Shown here: positions 1 to 7,166 of the stretch, one piece after another
Layout of the letters: each line of letters starts with the position of its first letter
How positions within the stretch are numbered: position 1 is the first letter of the stretch
Assembly (NCBI GenBank): GCA_005883295.1
Contig: VAWV01000177.1
Coordinates: 1,429-12,046, forward strand
Length of the DNA stretch: 10,618 nt
Direction: 5' to 3'
From: Actinomycetota bacterium
GTDB taxonomy: Bacteria > Actinomycetota > Thermoleophilia > Solirubrobacterales > Thermoleophilaceae
Position numbers and translations under genes: made by a program
Notes under the pieces: model-generated
Databases searched by the model: none
What the model saw: only the letters and a program-made list of their open reading frames with translations
What the model was told of the DNA's origin: nothing

Positions 1-1
1 C

Positions 2-1105
2 CTGATCAACGGCCTGGGCAAGGGGTTCGCCGGCCACGGCAAGGACCTGAACGCCACCTTCAAGGCGCTTGGCCCGACGAACGTCGACCTGGCACGGCTG
101 ACAAAGGCGATCTCGTTCCGCCACCGCGAGCTGGCGCGGCTGGTCCACAACTACGCGGACCTGACCAACACGCTCGCCGACCGCGACGCGGACGTGCGGC
201 GCCTGATCAGCGCCTCGAACACCACCCTGTCGGCCTTCGCCCAGGAGAACGTGAGCATCTCGAACGCCGTCGCGCTCCTGCCGAGCACGTTGCAGATCAC
301 CGCTTCGACGCTCAACAAGCTGAACACGTTCAGCCAGGTGGCCGGGCCGGCCTTCGAGTCGCTGCGGCCGGCGGTGCGTCAGCTCGACGTGGCCAACCAC
401 GCCGTCCTCCCGCTGGCTCTCGAGGCGACCCCGATCCTCCGCAACCAGATCCGCCCGTTCGTGAGGATCGCCCGGCCGTACATCGCGATCGTGCGGCCGG
501 CGGCCCGGAACCTGGCCAAGGCCACGCCCGACCTGACAACTTCGCTGTTCGAGCTCAACCGCTTCTTCAACATGGCGGCGTTCAACCCGAAGGGCCGCGA
601 GCCGCTGCCCAGCTCGCTCACCGCCGCCAAGGCCCGCGACGAGGGCTACCTGTTCTGGCTGGCCTGGGTCTCGCACCTCACCGACAGCCTCTTCAGCACG
701 AGCGACTCGCAGGGTCCGTTCCGTAGGGCTCTGCTCGGCTTCACCTGCGACACGCTCCGCGACCAGGTGAGCGCCGGCCTCGCCGGGGCGCCCTCGGGGC
801 CGCTCGGGCCCACGGCCGGCAACGCGCTCACGGGCTTCCTGAACCTCACCGCGCCTACCGGGATCTGCGGGCCCGGCAAGACCCCGCCGGTCGCAGGCGC
901 CGCGGCGGCGAAGCAGAGCAACGCGGCCGGGCCGGCGGCGGGCGGCGGTGGTACGACCACGCCGACCACTCCAAGGCTGCCGACGGTTCCGAAGCTCCCG
1001 CTCCCCAAGGTCCACGTGCCGCCGGTGCCGTTGCCCAAGGGCCACCTGCCGCCCATTCCCGAGCTGCCCCCGCTCACTGACCTGCTCCCGGGGGTGACCG
1101 GCTAA
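2..1105 (+). CDS. MCE-family protein, C-terminal part (5' end outside window)
   Basis: The frame is open from base 2 to the TAA at 1103-1105, giving 367 visible residues; the true start and the N-terminal TM segment and MlaD/MCE domain would lie upstream. What is visible is the long helical region typical of actinobacterial Mce proteins, with repeated heptad-like Leu/Ala/Asn stretches, then a globular part with two cysteines (in FTCDTLRD and TGICGPG) and a Gly/Thr/Pro-rich tail rich in PxPK and PPxP steps. Mce proteins are known to form the periplasmic or cell-wall substrate-binding tunnel of YrbE/Mkl ABC importers for lipids and sterols; the substrate here cannot be told. The next gene is another Mce protein whose ATG overlaps this stop (TAATG), so the two are surely co-translated. 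The assignment rests mainly on this neighbour plus the helical and Pro-rich architecture. Confidence 0.85.
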   Translation: MINGLGKGFAGHGKDLNATFKALGPTNVDLARLTKAISFRHRELARLVHNYADLTNTLADRDADVRRLISASNTTLSAFAQENVSISNAVALLPSTLQITASTLNKLNTFSQVAGPAFESLRPAVRQLDVANHAVLPLALEATPILRNQIRPFVRIARPYIAIVRPAARNLAKATPDLTTSLFELNRFFNMAAFNPKGREPLPSSLTAAKARDEGYLFWLAWVSHLTDSLFSTSDSQGPFRRALLGFTCDTLRDQVSAGLAGAPSGPLGPTAGNALTGFLNLTAPTGICGPGKTPPVAGAAAAKQSNAAGPAAGGGGTTTPTTPRLPTVPKLPLPKVHVPPVPLPKGHLPPIPELPPLTDLLPGVTG

Positions 1106-2628
1106 TGCAGAAGAACGCTCCGAGCCTCCCGCGCATCGCCGCGATGGTGATCTTTGCGCTGTCGTGCTTCGGCCTGCTGCTCTTCCTGTGGCTCTCGTTC
1201 GGCGGCGCCATCCCGCTCGCCCCGAAGCGCTACGAGCTCAAGGTGCACTTCCCCGAGGCCACGACCCTCGCCCAGCAGGCGGACGTGCGCATCGCCGGCG
1301 TGACGGTGGGCAAGGTGTCGCAGAAGTCGCTCGACAAGCGCGACAACGCCACCACGGTCACCCTCCAGATCGACCCGAAGTATGCGCCGGTGGCCAAGGA
1401 CACGCGCGCGATCCTCCGCCAGAAGACGCTGCTCGGCGAGACCTACGTGGAGCTCAGTCCGGGCAACAGGAAACGAGGCACCCTGAAGGACGGCGGGACG
1501 CTCGCGAACCGGCAGGTTGAGCCGACGGTCGAGCTCGACGAGATTCTCCGAATCTTCCGTCCGAACATCCAGGCCGCGTTCCGCCAGTGGGTCGCGGAAT
1601 CCGCGCAGACGATCAAGAACGGAGGCGGGCAGGACCTCAACGACGCCCTTGGCAACCTCGGCACCTTCGCCCAGTCCGGCGCCGGCGTACTGAGCGTCCT
1701 CAACGCCCAGCACGCGGCGCTGCACGACGTGATCAAGAACACCGGGGTGGTGTTCGCCGCGCTCAACCGGCGGTACGGCGAGCTGCACGACCTGGTCCTC
1801 AACTCGAACGCCACGTTCTCCGCCACGGCGGCCGAGCAGAACGCGCTGGCCCGGACCTTCCAGATCTTCCCGACCTTCCTGGACGAGTCGCGGGCCACGC
1901 TGCTGCGGCTCAACCGGTTCGCGATCAACACGCGGCCGCTCGTGATCGCGCTGAAGCCCGTCGCGGACGAGCTTGCTCCGACGCTGCGCGACCTCCAGGC
2001 GACGGCGCCGGACCTCGAGAACCTGTTCCGCCGCCTCGGCCCGGTGATCGACGCCTCGCCGCGGGACCTGCCGCAGGCGGCGCGGTTCCTGCGCGGCGCA
2101 CGGCCACTGCTGGCGGCCCTGCACGTCTTCCTGCCGGAGCTGAACCCGATCATCTCGTTCGCGAACTACGACTCGCTCGCGCTCGGTGGGTTCCTCGGGA
2201 ACGGCGCCGGCGGCCTGTACTTCAACCCGGTCGGCACGGCCAAGAAGGGCGGTCCCGACATGACCGGAACGGTGCCGAAGTACATGCTCGGCCAGGCCGG
2301 CGTGATCAACGGCAACAGCCTCGGGATCCACCAGCAGATGCCCGCGAACGACCGCGGCACCGGCTACCAGCTGGCGAATGCGCTCAAGCGCGGCAAGGTC
2401 GAGGGTGTGGTCTCCGACTCCTGGACCTGCACGCAGGACACCCGCGGCCCGGCGCAGTGGCCGTTCCCGGAGGACACGTCGATGAGCGACCTGCCGCCGT
2501 GCTTCGTGCAGCCCGCCGCCCTGTGGGGCCACCAGCGCTATCCGAACGTGCACAAGGGCGAGGCTCCGCTCGTGAACTCGCCCACCGGCCCGACGCCGCC
2601 GTCACTGCCCTTCATCCCGCCCGGATAG
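1105..2628 (+). CDS. MCE-family (MlaD-domain) lipid-transport protein
   Basis: This is a complete 507-residue protein starting at the ATG that shares its A with the previous stop codon. Residues 10-34 form a single N-terminal membrane anchor. Residues about 41-120 are the MCE/MlaD beta-barrel domain, recognisable by FPEATTLAQQADVRIAGVTVGKV and by LLGETYVELSPG near the domain end. A long helical region follows (about 140-345), the part that in known Mce proteins builds the hydrophobic tunnel. The C-terminal third has two cysteines (SWTCTQDT and LPPCFVQP) that could form a disulfide, and a short Pro-rich end. It acts outside the cytoplasmic membrane as one subunit of a hexameric Mce importer for lipids. 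It is probably the last Mce gene of its operon, because the next genes are unrelated. The YrbE permeases are not in the window. Confidence 0.93.
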   Translation: MQKNAPSLPRIAAMVIFALSCFGLLLFLWLSFGGAIPLAPKRYELKVHFPEATTLAQQADVRIAGVTVGKVSQKSLDKRDNATTVTLQIDPKYAPVAKDTRAILRQKTLLGETYVELSPGNRKRGTLKDGGTLANRQVEPTVELDEILRIFRPNIQAAFRQWVAESAQTIKNGGGQDLNDALGNLGTFAQSGAGVLSVLNAQHAALHDVIKNTGVVFAALNRRYGELHDLVLNSNATFSATAAEQNALARTFQIFPTFLDESRATLLRLNRFAINTRPLVIALKPVADELAPTLRDLQATAPDLENLFRRLGPVIDASPRDLPQAARFLRGARPLLAALHVFLPELNPIISFANYDSLALGGFLGNGAGGLYFNPVGTAKKGGPDMTGTVPKYMLGQAGVINGNSLGIHQQMPANDRGTGYQLANALKRGKVEGVVSDSWTCTQDTRGPAQWPFPEDTSMSDLPPCFVQPAALWGHQRYPNVHKGEAPLVNSPTGPTPPSLPFIPPG

Positions 2629-2685
2629 CTGGATCTGGCACGCTCCGTGCGCGGGCTCACGTCCGCCGGACCGGCGTGCGTCAGA

Positions 2686-4278
2686 ATGGACGAGCGCATG
2701 CTCGTCCGCGCAGCAGGGTGGCTGTATCGCAAGCTCGGGCCGCGATACCTCGTGGCCTACCTCGGCTGGGAGCTCGTCTCCGCGCTGCTGATCGCGCTCG
2801 GGACCGTGGGGATCTTCTCGCTGTACCAGCGGATGTCGGATTCGCAGCTGCACGCGGTCGTGCTGTTCTCCTGGGGAGCGGTGCTGCTCGCCCTTGCCGC
2901 TGGGTTCAAGAAGGTCAGGCGGAGCTCGCGGCCCCTGCGCGAGTGGATCGCCGCCGAGGACAAGGAGAAGGGGGCGGCCGAGGCCTGGCGGACGGCGGTG
3001 GGGCTGCCGCTCGAGTTCGTCTCCCGGCAGTGGTGGCAGCCGATCGCCTTCATCATCGTGCCGACCGCAGTCTTCATCCCGGTCTACCTGAAGCTGCCGG
3101 CGTACTCGGCGCTGATCATCGCGGCCGGGACGGGCGTCGCCGTGGTCTACTCGGCCATCCTCCACTTCTTCGGGTCGGAGCTCGCGCTGCGGCCGGTGGT
3201 CGAGCACATCTCGAAGAGCCTGCCGCCCGGCTTCTCCGGCGACGGCGTCGGCGCGCCGCTGCGCTGGAAGCTGCTCGGTGCGCTCCCGCTGATCAACGTG
3301 GTCACCGGCGTGATCGTGAGCGGCCTGTCGGCGAACGACCGCGGGCATATCAGCCAGCTCGGGCTCGACGTGGCGGCCGCTGTGGTCGTGGCGTTCACGA
3401 TCTCGCTCGAGCTCACGCTGCTCGTGACCAGGTCGGTGCTCTCACCCGTGCGGGATCTCATGGTCGCGACCGAGCGCGTGCGCGCGGGGGACCTCTCGGC
3501 GCGCGCACCGGTCGTGTCGGGCGACGAGATGGGTGTGCTCGCGCGCGGGTTCAACGCGATGCTCGACGGGCTCCAGGAGCGCGAGCGGCTGCGGGAGGCA
3601 TTCGGCTCCTACGTGGCACCCGACGTGGCGGAGCGGGTCCTGCGGGAGGGCACGATGCTTGAGGGCGAGGAGGTGGAGGTGTCGATCGTGCTCGTCGACA
3701 TCTGCGACTTCACCGCGTTCGCCGAGCGCTCGAGCGCGCGCGAGACCGTCGCCTACCTCAACGATTTCTTCGGGCTGGTCGTGCCGATCCTGCGCAGGCA
3801 CGGCGGGCACGCGGACAAGTTCATCGGCGACGGCGTGCTCGGCGTGTTCGGCGCGCCCGAGCGCCTCGGCGACCACGCCGATCGCGCGCTGGCGGCCGCC
3901 TGCGAGATCGCGCTGGCGGTCGAGGAGCGCTACGGCGACGAGCTGCGGATGGGCGTGGGGGTCAACTCCGGCCCCGTGTCCGCCGGCTCGGTGGGCGGCG
4001 GCGGGCGGCTGGAGTTCACGGTGGTCGGAGACCCGGTGAACGTGGCCGCGCGCGTGGAGCATGCCACCCGCGAGCTCGGCGACCGGGTGCTCCTCACCGA
4101 GGCCACCCGCTGCCTGCTCAGCCGGGACGGGATCCCGCTCGAGCCGCGCGGCGCGATACCGCTCAAGGGCAAGAGCGAGCCCATCCCGATCTGGGCGCCC
4201 GACCTGGGCGCAATCGACGAGGCGCGCTTCGAGGCCGCGGTCCCGGGGGTCGAGGCCGAGCGGCTCGCGTCGCCGTAG
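2686..4278 (+). CDS. Membrane class III adenylate cyclase with HAMP domain
   Basis: The protein makes cAMP from ATP at the cytoplasmic membrane. With the ATG at 2686 it has 530 residues; a GTG at 2647 and an ATG at 2698 are possible in-frame alternatives, and no start has a convincing ribosome binding site. About six hydrophobic segments lie at residues 23-47, 55-73, 119-136, 139-161, 193-214 and 226-249. A HAMP linker spans about 248-300 (SPVRDLMVATERVRAGDLSAR, then GDEMGVLARGFNAM). The cyclase domain spans about 329-487. Visible catalytic residues are metal-binding Asp338 (LVDICDF) and Asp382 (FIGDGV), ATP-selecting Lys378 and Asp449, and transition-state Asn452 and Arg456 (GDPVNVAARVE). 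The Lys/Asp pair argues for adenylate rather than guanylate cyclase. The layout matches the mycobacterial Rv1318c-Rv1320c/Rv3645 type. It follows the mce gene by 57 bases and precedes the next gene by 11. Confidence 0.93.
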   Translation: MDERMLVRAAGWLYRKLGPRYLVAYLGWELVSALLIALGTVGIFSLYQRMSDSQLHAVVLFSWGAVLLALAAGFKKVRRSSRPLREWIAAEDKEKGAAEAWRTAVGLPLEFVSRQWWQPIAFIIVPTAVFIPVYLKLPAYSALIIAAGTGVAVVYSAILHFFGSELALRPVVEHISKSLPPGFSGDGVGAPLRWKLLGALPLINVVTGVIVSGLSANDRGHISQLGLDVAAAVVVAFTISLELTLLVTRSVLSPVRDLMVATERVRAGDLSARAPVVSGDEMGVLARGFNAMLDGLQERERLREAFGSYVAPDVAERVLREGTMLEGEEVEVSIVLVDICDFTAFAERSSARETVAYLNDFFGLVVPILRRHGGHADKFIGDGVLGVFGAPERLGDHADRALAAACEIALAVEERYGDELRMGVGVNSGPVSAGSVGGGGRLEFTVVGDPVNVAARVEHATRELGDRVLLTEATRCLLSRDGIPLEPRGAIPLKGKSEPIPIWAPDLGAIDEARFEAAVPGVEAERLASP

Positions 4279-4289
4279 GGTTCCACGGC

Positions 4290-5903
4290 GTGGCGACCGA
4301 GGTCGGACAGACGACGCTTCACGGCGGCCGCCTCGTGGCGAAGCGGCTGCGCGCGGGCGGCCATCTGTTCTCGATCTACGACGGCTGCCGCGAGGAGGGC
4401 ATCGACATCGTGGACGTGCGCCACGAGCAGTCGGCGGCCTTCGCCGCGGAGGGTTGGGCGAAGGCCACGCGCCGGATCGGCGTCTGCGCGCTGACTGCCG
4501 GACCGGGCGTGACCAACGGCATGAGCGCGCTGGCGTCGGCGCAGGCCAACGGCTCGCCGATGCTGGTGCTGGGCGGGCGTGCGCCGGCGGGCCGCTGGGG
4601 GATGGGATCGCTCCAGGAGATCGACCACGTGCCGTTCGTCGCGCCGCTCACCAAGCTGGCCCGTACCGCCGACGCCACGGCCGCGATCCCGGGACTGATC
4701 GACGAGGCGATCGCGACCGCGCTCGAGCCGCCCACCGGGCCCACGTTCCTGGACTTCCCGCTGGATCACGTGTTCACAGAGGCACCGGTGGCCGAGGCGG
4801 AGCCGCCGCCGGTGTTCGACCCGCTCGCGGCCGGCCCGGCAGAGGGCGTGGAGCGGGCCGCGGAGCTCCTGCGCCGGGCCGAGCGGCCGGTGGCGATGGC
4901 CGGCACCGGCCTCTACTGGGCGCACGGCGAGCGTGCGCTTCAGCGGCTGTGCGAGGAGCTCCGGATCCCGGTGTTCCTGAACGGGCTGGCGCGCGGCTGC
5001 GTGCCCGCCGACCACGAGCTGTTCTTTTCGCGCGCGCGAGGGACCGCGTTGAAGGAAGCCGACGTGGCGCTCGTCATCGGAGTGCCGATGGACTTCCGGC
5101 TGGGGTTCGGGGGCTCGTTCGGGGAGAAGGCGCAGATCGTGGTGGTCGGCTCGGCCGCACCCGAGCGCCCCCACCCGCGACCGGTGGCCGCGGAGCTGTA
5201 CGGCGGCGTGCCCGCCACCCTCGAGGCGCTGTGCGCCGCGGGCACCGGTGGGGCGGATCGCATGGAGTGGCTCGGGTCACTCCGGGAGGTCGAGAACGAG
5301 CGGCGCGCGGCGGAGCACTCCGAGCTCTCGGATCCGCGCGCCCCGCTCCACCCGATGCGCGTCTACGGGGAGCTCGCGCAGGTGCTCGATCGCGATGCGA
5401 TCGTGATCGGCGACGGCGGCGACTTCGTCTCCTACGCCGGCCGCATGGTCGAGACGTACGAGCCCGGCTGCTGGATGGACCCGGGTCCCTACGGCTGCCT
5501 CGGGTCGGGCCCGGGCTATGCGATGGCCGCCAAGCTCGCGCGCCCGGACCGGCAGGTCTGCCTGCTCCTGGGCGACGGTGCGTTCGGCTTCTCGGGGCTC
5601 GAGTTCGACACGATGGTCCGCCACGGGATCCCCGTGGTCGGAGTCCTGGGCAACAACGGGATCTGGGCCCTCGAGAAGCACCCGATGGAGTTCCTCTACG
5701 GCTACTCGGTGGCGGCGGATCTCCAACCCGGGCTGCGCTACGACCGCGTTGTGGAGGCCCTCGGCGGCCACGGCGAGCTGGTCGAGCGACCCGACGAGCT
5801 GCGGCCTGCCCTCGAGCGGGCGTTCGCCTCGGGCCGGCCGGCGCTGGTGAACGTCCTGACCGATCCCGGCGTGGCCTACCCGCGGAAGTCGAATCTGGCC
5901 TGA
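4290..5903 (+). CDS. Thiamine-diphosphate enzyme, acetolactate synthase-like (IlvG type)
   Basis: This 537-residue protein of the AHAS/oxalyl-CoA decarboxylase/2-hydroxyacyl-CoA lyase superfamily starts at GTG 4290, with AGGG at 4277-4280 as a ribosome binding site overlapping the previous stop. The PYR domain spans about 8-170, with the cofactor-activating Glu46 in VRHEQSAAFAAEGWAK and the GPGVTN loop. A central domain spans about 190-330. The PP domain spans about 370-530, with the ThDP/Mg motif GDG at 428-430 ending in NN at 455-456. The C-terminal part (PYGCLGSGPGYAMAAKLARP, KHPMEFLYGYS, VAYPRKSNLA) strongly recalls mycobacterial IlvG (Rv1820), an annotated acetolactate synthase whose real substrate is uncertain. 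No small regulatory subunit or other branched-chain amino acid gene is nearby, so a catabolic lyase or decarboxylase role is equally possible. It is likely co-transcribed with the cyclase. Confidence 0.9.
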   Translation: MATEVGQTTLHGGRLVAKRLRAGGHLFSIYDGCREEGIDIVDVRHEQSAAFAAEGWAKATRRIGVCALTAGPGVTNGMSALASAQANGSPMLVLGGRAPAGRWGMGSLQEIDHVPFVAPLTKLARTADATAAIPGLIDEAIATALEPPTGPTFLDFPLDHVFTEAPVAEAEPPPVFDPLAAGPAEGVERAAELLRRAERPVAMAGTGLYWAHGERALQRLCEELRIPVFLNGLARGCVPADHELFFSRARGTALKEADVALVIGVPMDFRLGFGGSFGEKAQIVVVGSAAPERPHPRPVAAELYGGVPATLEALCAAGTGGADRMEWLGSLREVENERRAAEHSELSDPRAPLHPMRVYGELAQVLDRDAIVIGDGGDFVSYAGRMVETYEPGCWMDPGPYGCLGSGPGYAMAAKLARPDRQVCLLLGDGAFGFSGLEFDTMVRHGIPVVGVLGNNGIWALEKHPMEFLYGYSVAADLQPGLRYDRVVEALGGHGELVERPDELRPALERAFASGRPALVNVLTDPGVAYPRKSNLA

Positions 5904-5914
5904 TGACTGAGCCC

Positions 5915-6105
5915 CAATAGACCGGAGCCGCCCGCATCAATGCGGACGGCTCCGAAGCGGCCCCATCAGGACGGGCAGGGGTACGTGCCTTGAAGGGGCC
6001 TGGGTGGCTCGGACGGCGGGAGGCGCCGATGTAATGCGGCTATCGCCCGAGCCTATGTTGTCGCTGGCCCCCGTTACGCCTTACGGCATGCCAGGCGCCC
6101 CCGAC
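5915..6105 (-). ncRNA. Candidate structured small RNA in the convergent gap
   Basis: The 284 bases at 5904-6187 hold no credible protein gene, but the minus strand carries what looks like a complete small-RNA unit: a promoter at 6112-6140, an expected start near 6105, and the perfect hairpin at 5954-5923 as terminator. Within it, minus-strand 6102-6094 (GGGGGCGCC) pairs with 6027-6019 over 9 bp with one G-U; on the plus strand that position is an A-C mismatch, which favours the minus strand. Minus-strand 6053-6047 pairs perfectly with 6012-6006 (7 bp), and 6000-5995 with 5965-5960 (6 bp). A hairpin at 6094-6064 has CTGGC/GCCAG ends and an inner GCC-GTAA-GGC stem. I compared it by eye with tRNA, tmRNA, 4.5S, 6S, 6C, RNase P and common riboswitches and recognise none. 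The boundaries are estimates. It could instead be an extended 3' UTR of ppx. Confidence 0.45.
5923..5954. terminator. Strong hairpin between convergent genes, probable bidirectional terminator
   Basis: C5923-G5930 pairs with C5947-G5954 (8 bp), and 5932-5936 pairs with 5941-5945 (5 bp), with a TCAA loop. The single mismatch, C5931 opposite A5946, becomes a G-U pair on the minus strand, so the stem is an unbroken 14 bp there. It lies 19 bases after the stop of the ThDP enzyme. Neither side has a true U-tract (minus-strand downstream is GTCTATTGG), as is common in GC-rich actinobacteria. It can end both the plus-strand operon and minus-strand transcription. Confidence 0.75.
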
Positions 6106-6111
6106 ACGGGC

Positions 6112-6140
6112 AGTATAACCTCGTCCCCAGGCTGGGGCAA
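6112..6140 (-). promoter_or_regulatory. Sigma-70-like promoter, TTGCCC-17-TATACT
   Basis: Read on the minus strand, TTGCCC (6140-6135) is followed by a 17-base spacer and TATACT (6117-6112). The -10 box matches 5 of 6 consensus positions, the -35 box 4 of 6, and the spacing is ideal. A purine start at 6105 would sit 6 bases past the -10 box. The box lies downstream of the ppx stop codon, so it is not that gene's promoter, and no minus-strand protein gene follows. AT-rich boxes like these stand out in such GC-rich DNA. Chance occurrence remains possible. Confidence 0.55.
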
Positions 6141-6187
6141 CAGGCAAGTCGCCCTTGCCAACGCCGAAAAGCCGCGGGCATCGAGCC

Positions 6188-7123
6188 TCATTTCACGGAA
6201 TTTGCGGCCGTCTCGGCGAGCGCGACCCCGTGGAGGATGTCGGCCTCACTCGTCTCGACCACCTCGAGCCCGCACGCTCGCATCGCCTCGATGAGGATCA
6301 CCGCGCCGGCGACGATGGTCGGAGCCCGGTCGGGGTGGAGCCCTGCCACCTGGCGGCGGCGCTCGAGCGAGAGCTCCGCCAGGAGCGCGAGCATGCGCTC
6401 GCACGCCCCGAGCTCGAGCTGGTAGCCATGCACCTTCTCAGGGTCGTGGGGCTCGAGCTCCTGGTCGATGGCCGCAAGCGAGGTGGCGGTGCCGGCCACC
6501 GCGATCCCGCGCTCCACGCTGCGGCGAACCTCCGCCGGGACGTCGCCCGTGATGATCGCTCGCACCTCGTCGGCCATGTCTGCGACCTGGTCCGGATGAG
6601 GCGGATCACCCTTGATGTGGCGCTCCGTCTGGCGGACCGACCCGGCGCGCGTCGAGGCGTGGAAGTCGGGCTCGGCGCCCGGCTCGCCGACCACGAACTC
6701 CGTGCTGCCGCCGCCGATGTCGACGACGAGCACGGGGCCGCCGCCGCGGGCGCGGCCGCTCGTCGCGCCAAGGAAGGTGAGGCGGGCCTCCTCCTCGCCC
6801 GTGATCGTGCGCGTGCCGATCCCGAACTCGTCGCGAAGCCTGGCGAGCAGCTCGTCGCCGTTGTCGGCGTCGCGGACGGCGCTGGTCGCCACGCCCACCC
6901 GTCTCCGGGCGCCAAGCCGGTCCATGCGCGCCCGGTAGTCCGCCAGCACTCCGAGTACGCGGTCGACGGCGGCGTCGCTCAGCCGGCCCGAGGCGTCGAC
7001 GCCCTCGCCGAGCCGGGTGACCTCCGAGTGCCTGTCGAGCGCGCGCACACGACCGCCCTCGACGTCCGCCACGAGGAGGCGCGTGGTGTTGGTGCCGACG
7101 TCGACGACCGCGATCCGCGACAT
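6188..7123 (-). CDS. Ppx/GppA-family exopolyphosphatase
   Basis: This 311-residue enzyme of the ASKHA (actin-like ATPase) fold hydrolyses terminal phosphates of polyphosphate or the 5' phosphate of pppGpp in the cytoplasm. The first phosphate-binding loop is at residues 5-19 (VVDVGTNTTRLLVAD) and the second at 133-146 (VVDIGGGSTEFVVG). The signature ATSAVRDADNG spans 79-89, and the catalytic glutamate lies in TGEEEARL (about 109-115). AGTATSLAAI is the conserved C-terminal nucleotide-fold motif. The protein lacks the C-terminal HD-like domains of the roughly 500-residue E. coli Ppx, matching the short single-module form usual in actinobacteria. The start is the ATG at 7123-7121, with TAGGAT 9 bases upstream. 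It diverges from the selenoprotein gene across 43 bases. Whether polyphosphate or pppGpp is the main substrate cannot be read from the sequence. Confidence 0.93.
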   Translation of the reverse strand: MSRIAVVDVGTNTTRLLVADVEGGRVRALDRHSEVTRLGEGVDASGRLSDAAVDRVLGVLADYRARMDRLGARRRVGVATSAVRDADNGDELLARLRDEFGIGTRTITGEEEARLTFLGATSGRARGGGPVLVVDIGGGSTEFVVGEPGAEPDFHASTRAGSVRQTERHIKGDPPHPDQVADMADEVRAIITGDVPAEVRRSVERGIAVAGTATSLAAIDQELEPHDPEKVHGYQLELGACERMLALLAELSLERRRQVAGLHPDRAPTIVAGAVILIEAMRACGLEVVETSEADILHGVALAETAANSVK

Positions 7124-7166
7124 GCGTCAGCGATCCTAAGGGCGGCCGAGCGGTTAGGGTTTGCGC
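7124..7166. promoter_or_regulatory. Compact divergent promoter/leader region of ppx and selenoprotein gene
   Basis: These 43 bases separate the two divergent start codons. On the plus strand TAGGGT (7155-7160) sits 6 bases before ATG 7167; on the minus strand TAGGAT (7138-7133) sits 9 bases before the ppx ATG. Each fits the actinobacterial TANNNT -10 box placed for leaderless transcripts, but each also contains a Shine-Dalgarno core (AGGG, AGGA) at good spacing. The sequence alone does not decide between the two. No -35 box is evident for either gene. Confidence 0.45.

Noticed and set aside
2629..2685. Promoter or N-terminal extension (GTG 2647) of the adenylate cyclase
   Set aside because: No convincing -35/-10 pair is visible, and the extra 13 residues have no feature in their favour; ATG 2686 was preferred but not proven.
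1587..3662. A 691-codon plus-strand frame across the mce-cyclase junction
   Set aside because: Arg/Ala/Gly-rich shadow in the wrong frame over two well-recognised genes; the same applies to the long frames at 4061-5920 and on the minus strand at 1102-2553, 3930-5174 and 9564-10343.
5955..6187. tRNA-Sec (selC) in the structured gap, suggested by GGAGGCG at 6019-6025 and the nearby selenoprotein
   Set aside because: No TCA anticodon in a proper loop, no TTCGA-type T loop, and the long stems are interleaved rather than cloverleaf-like on either strand.
6004..6294. A 96-residue plus-strand open frame
   Set aside because: It has no family resemblance, no ribosome site, and it runs into the antisense of the ppx 3' end; it follows from GC-rich composition.
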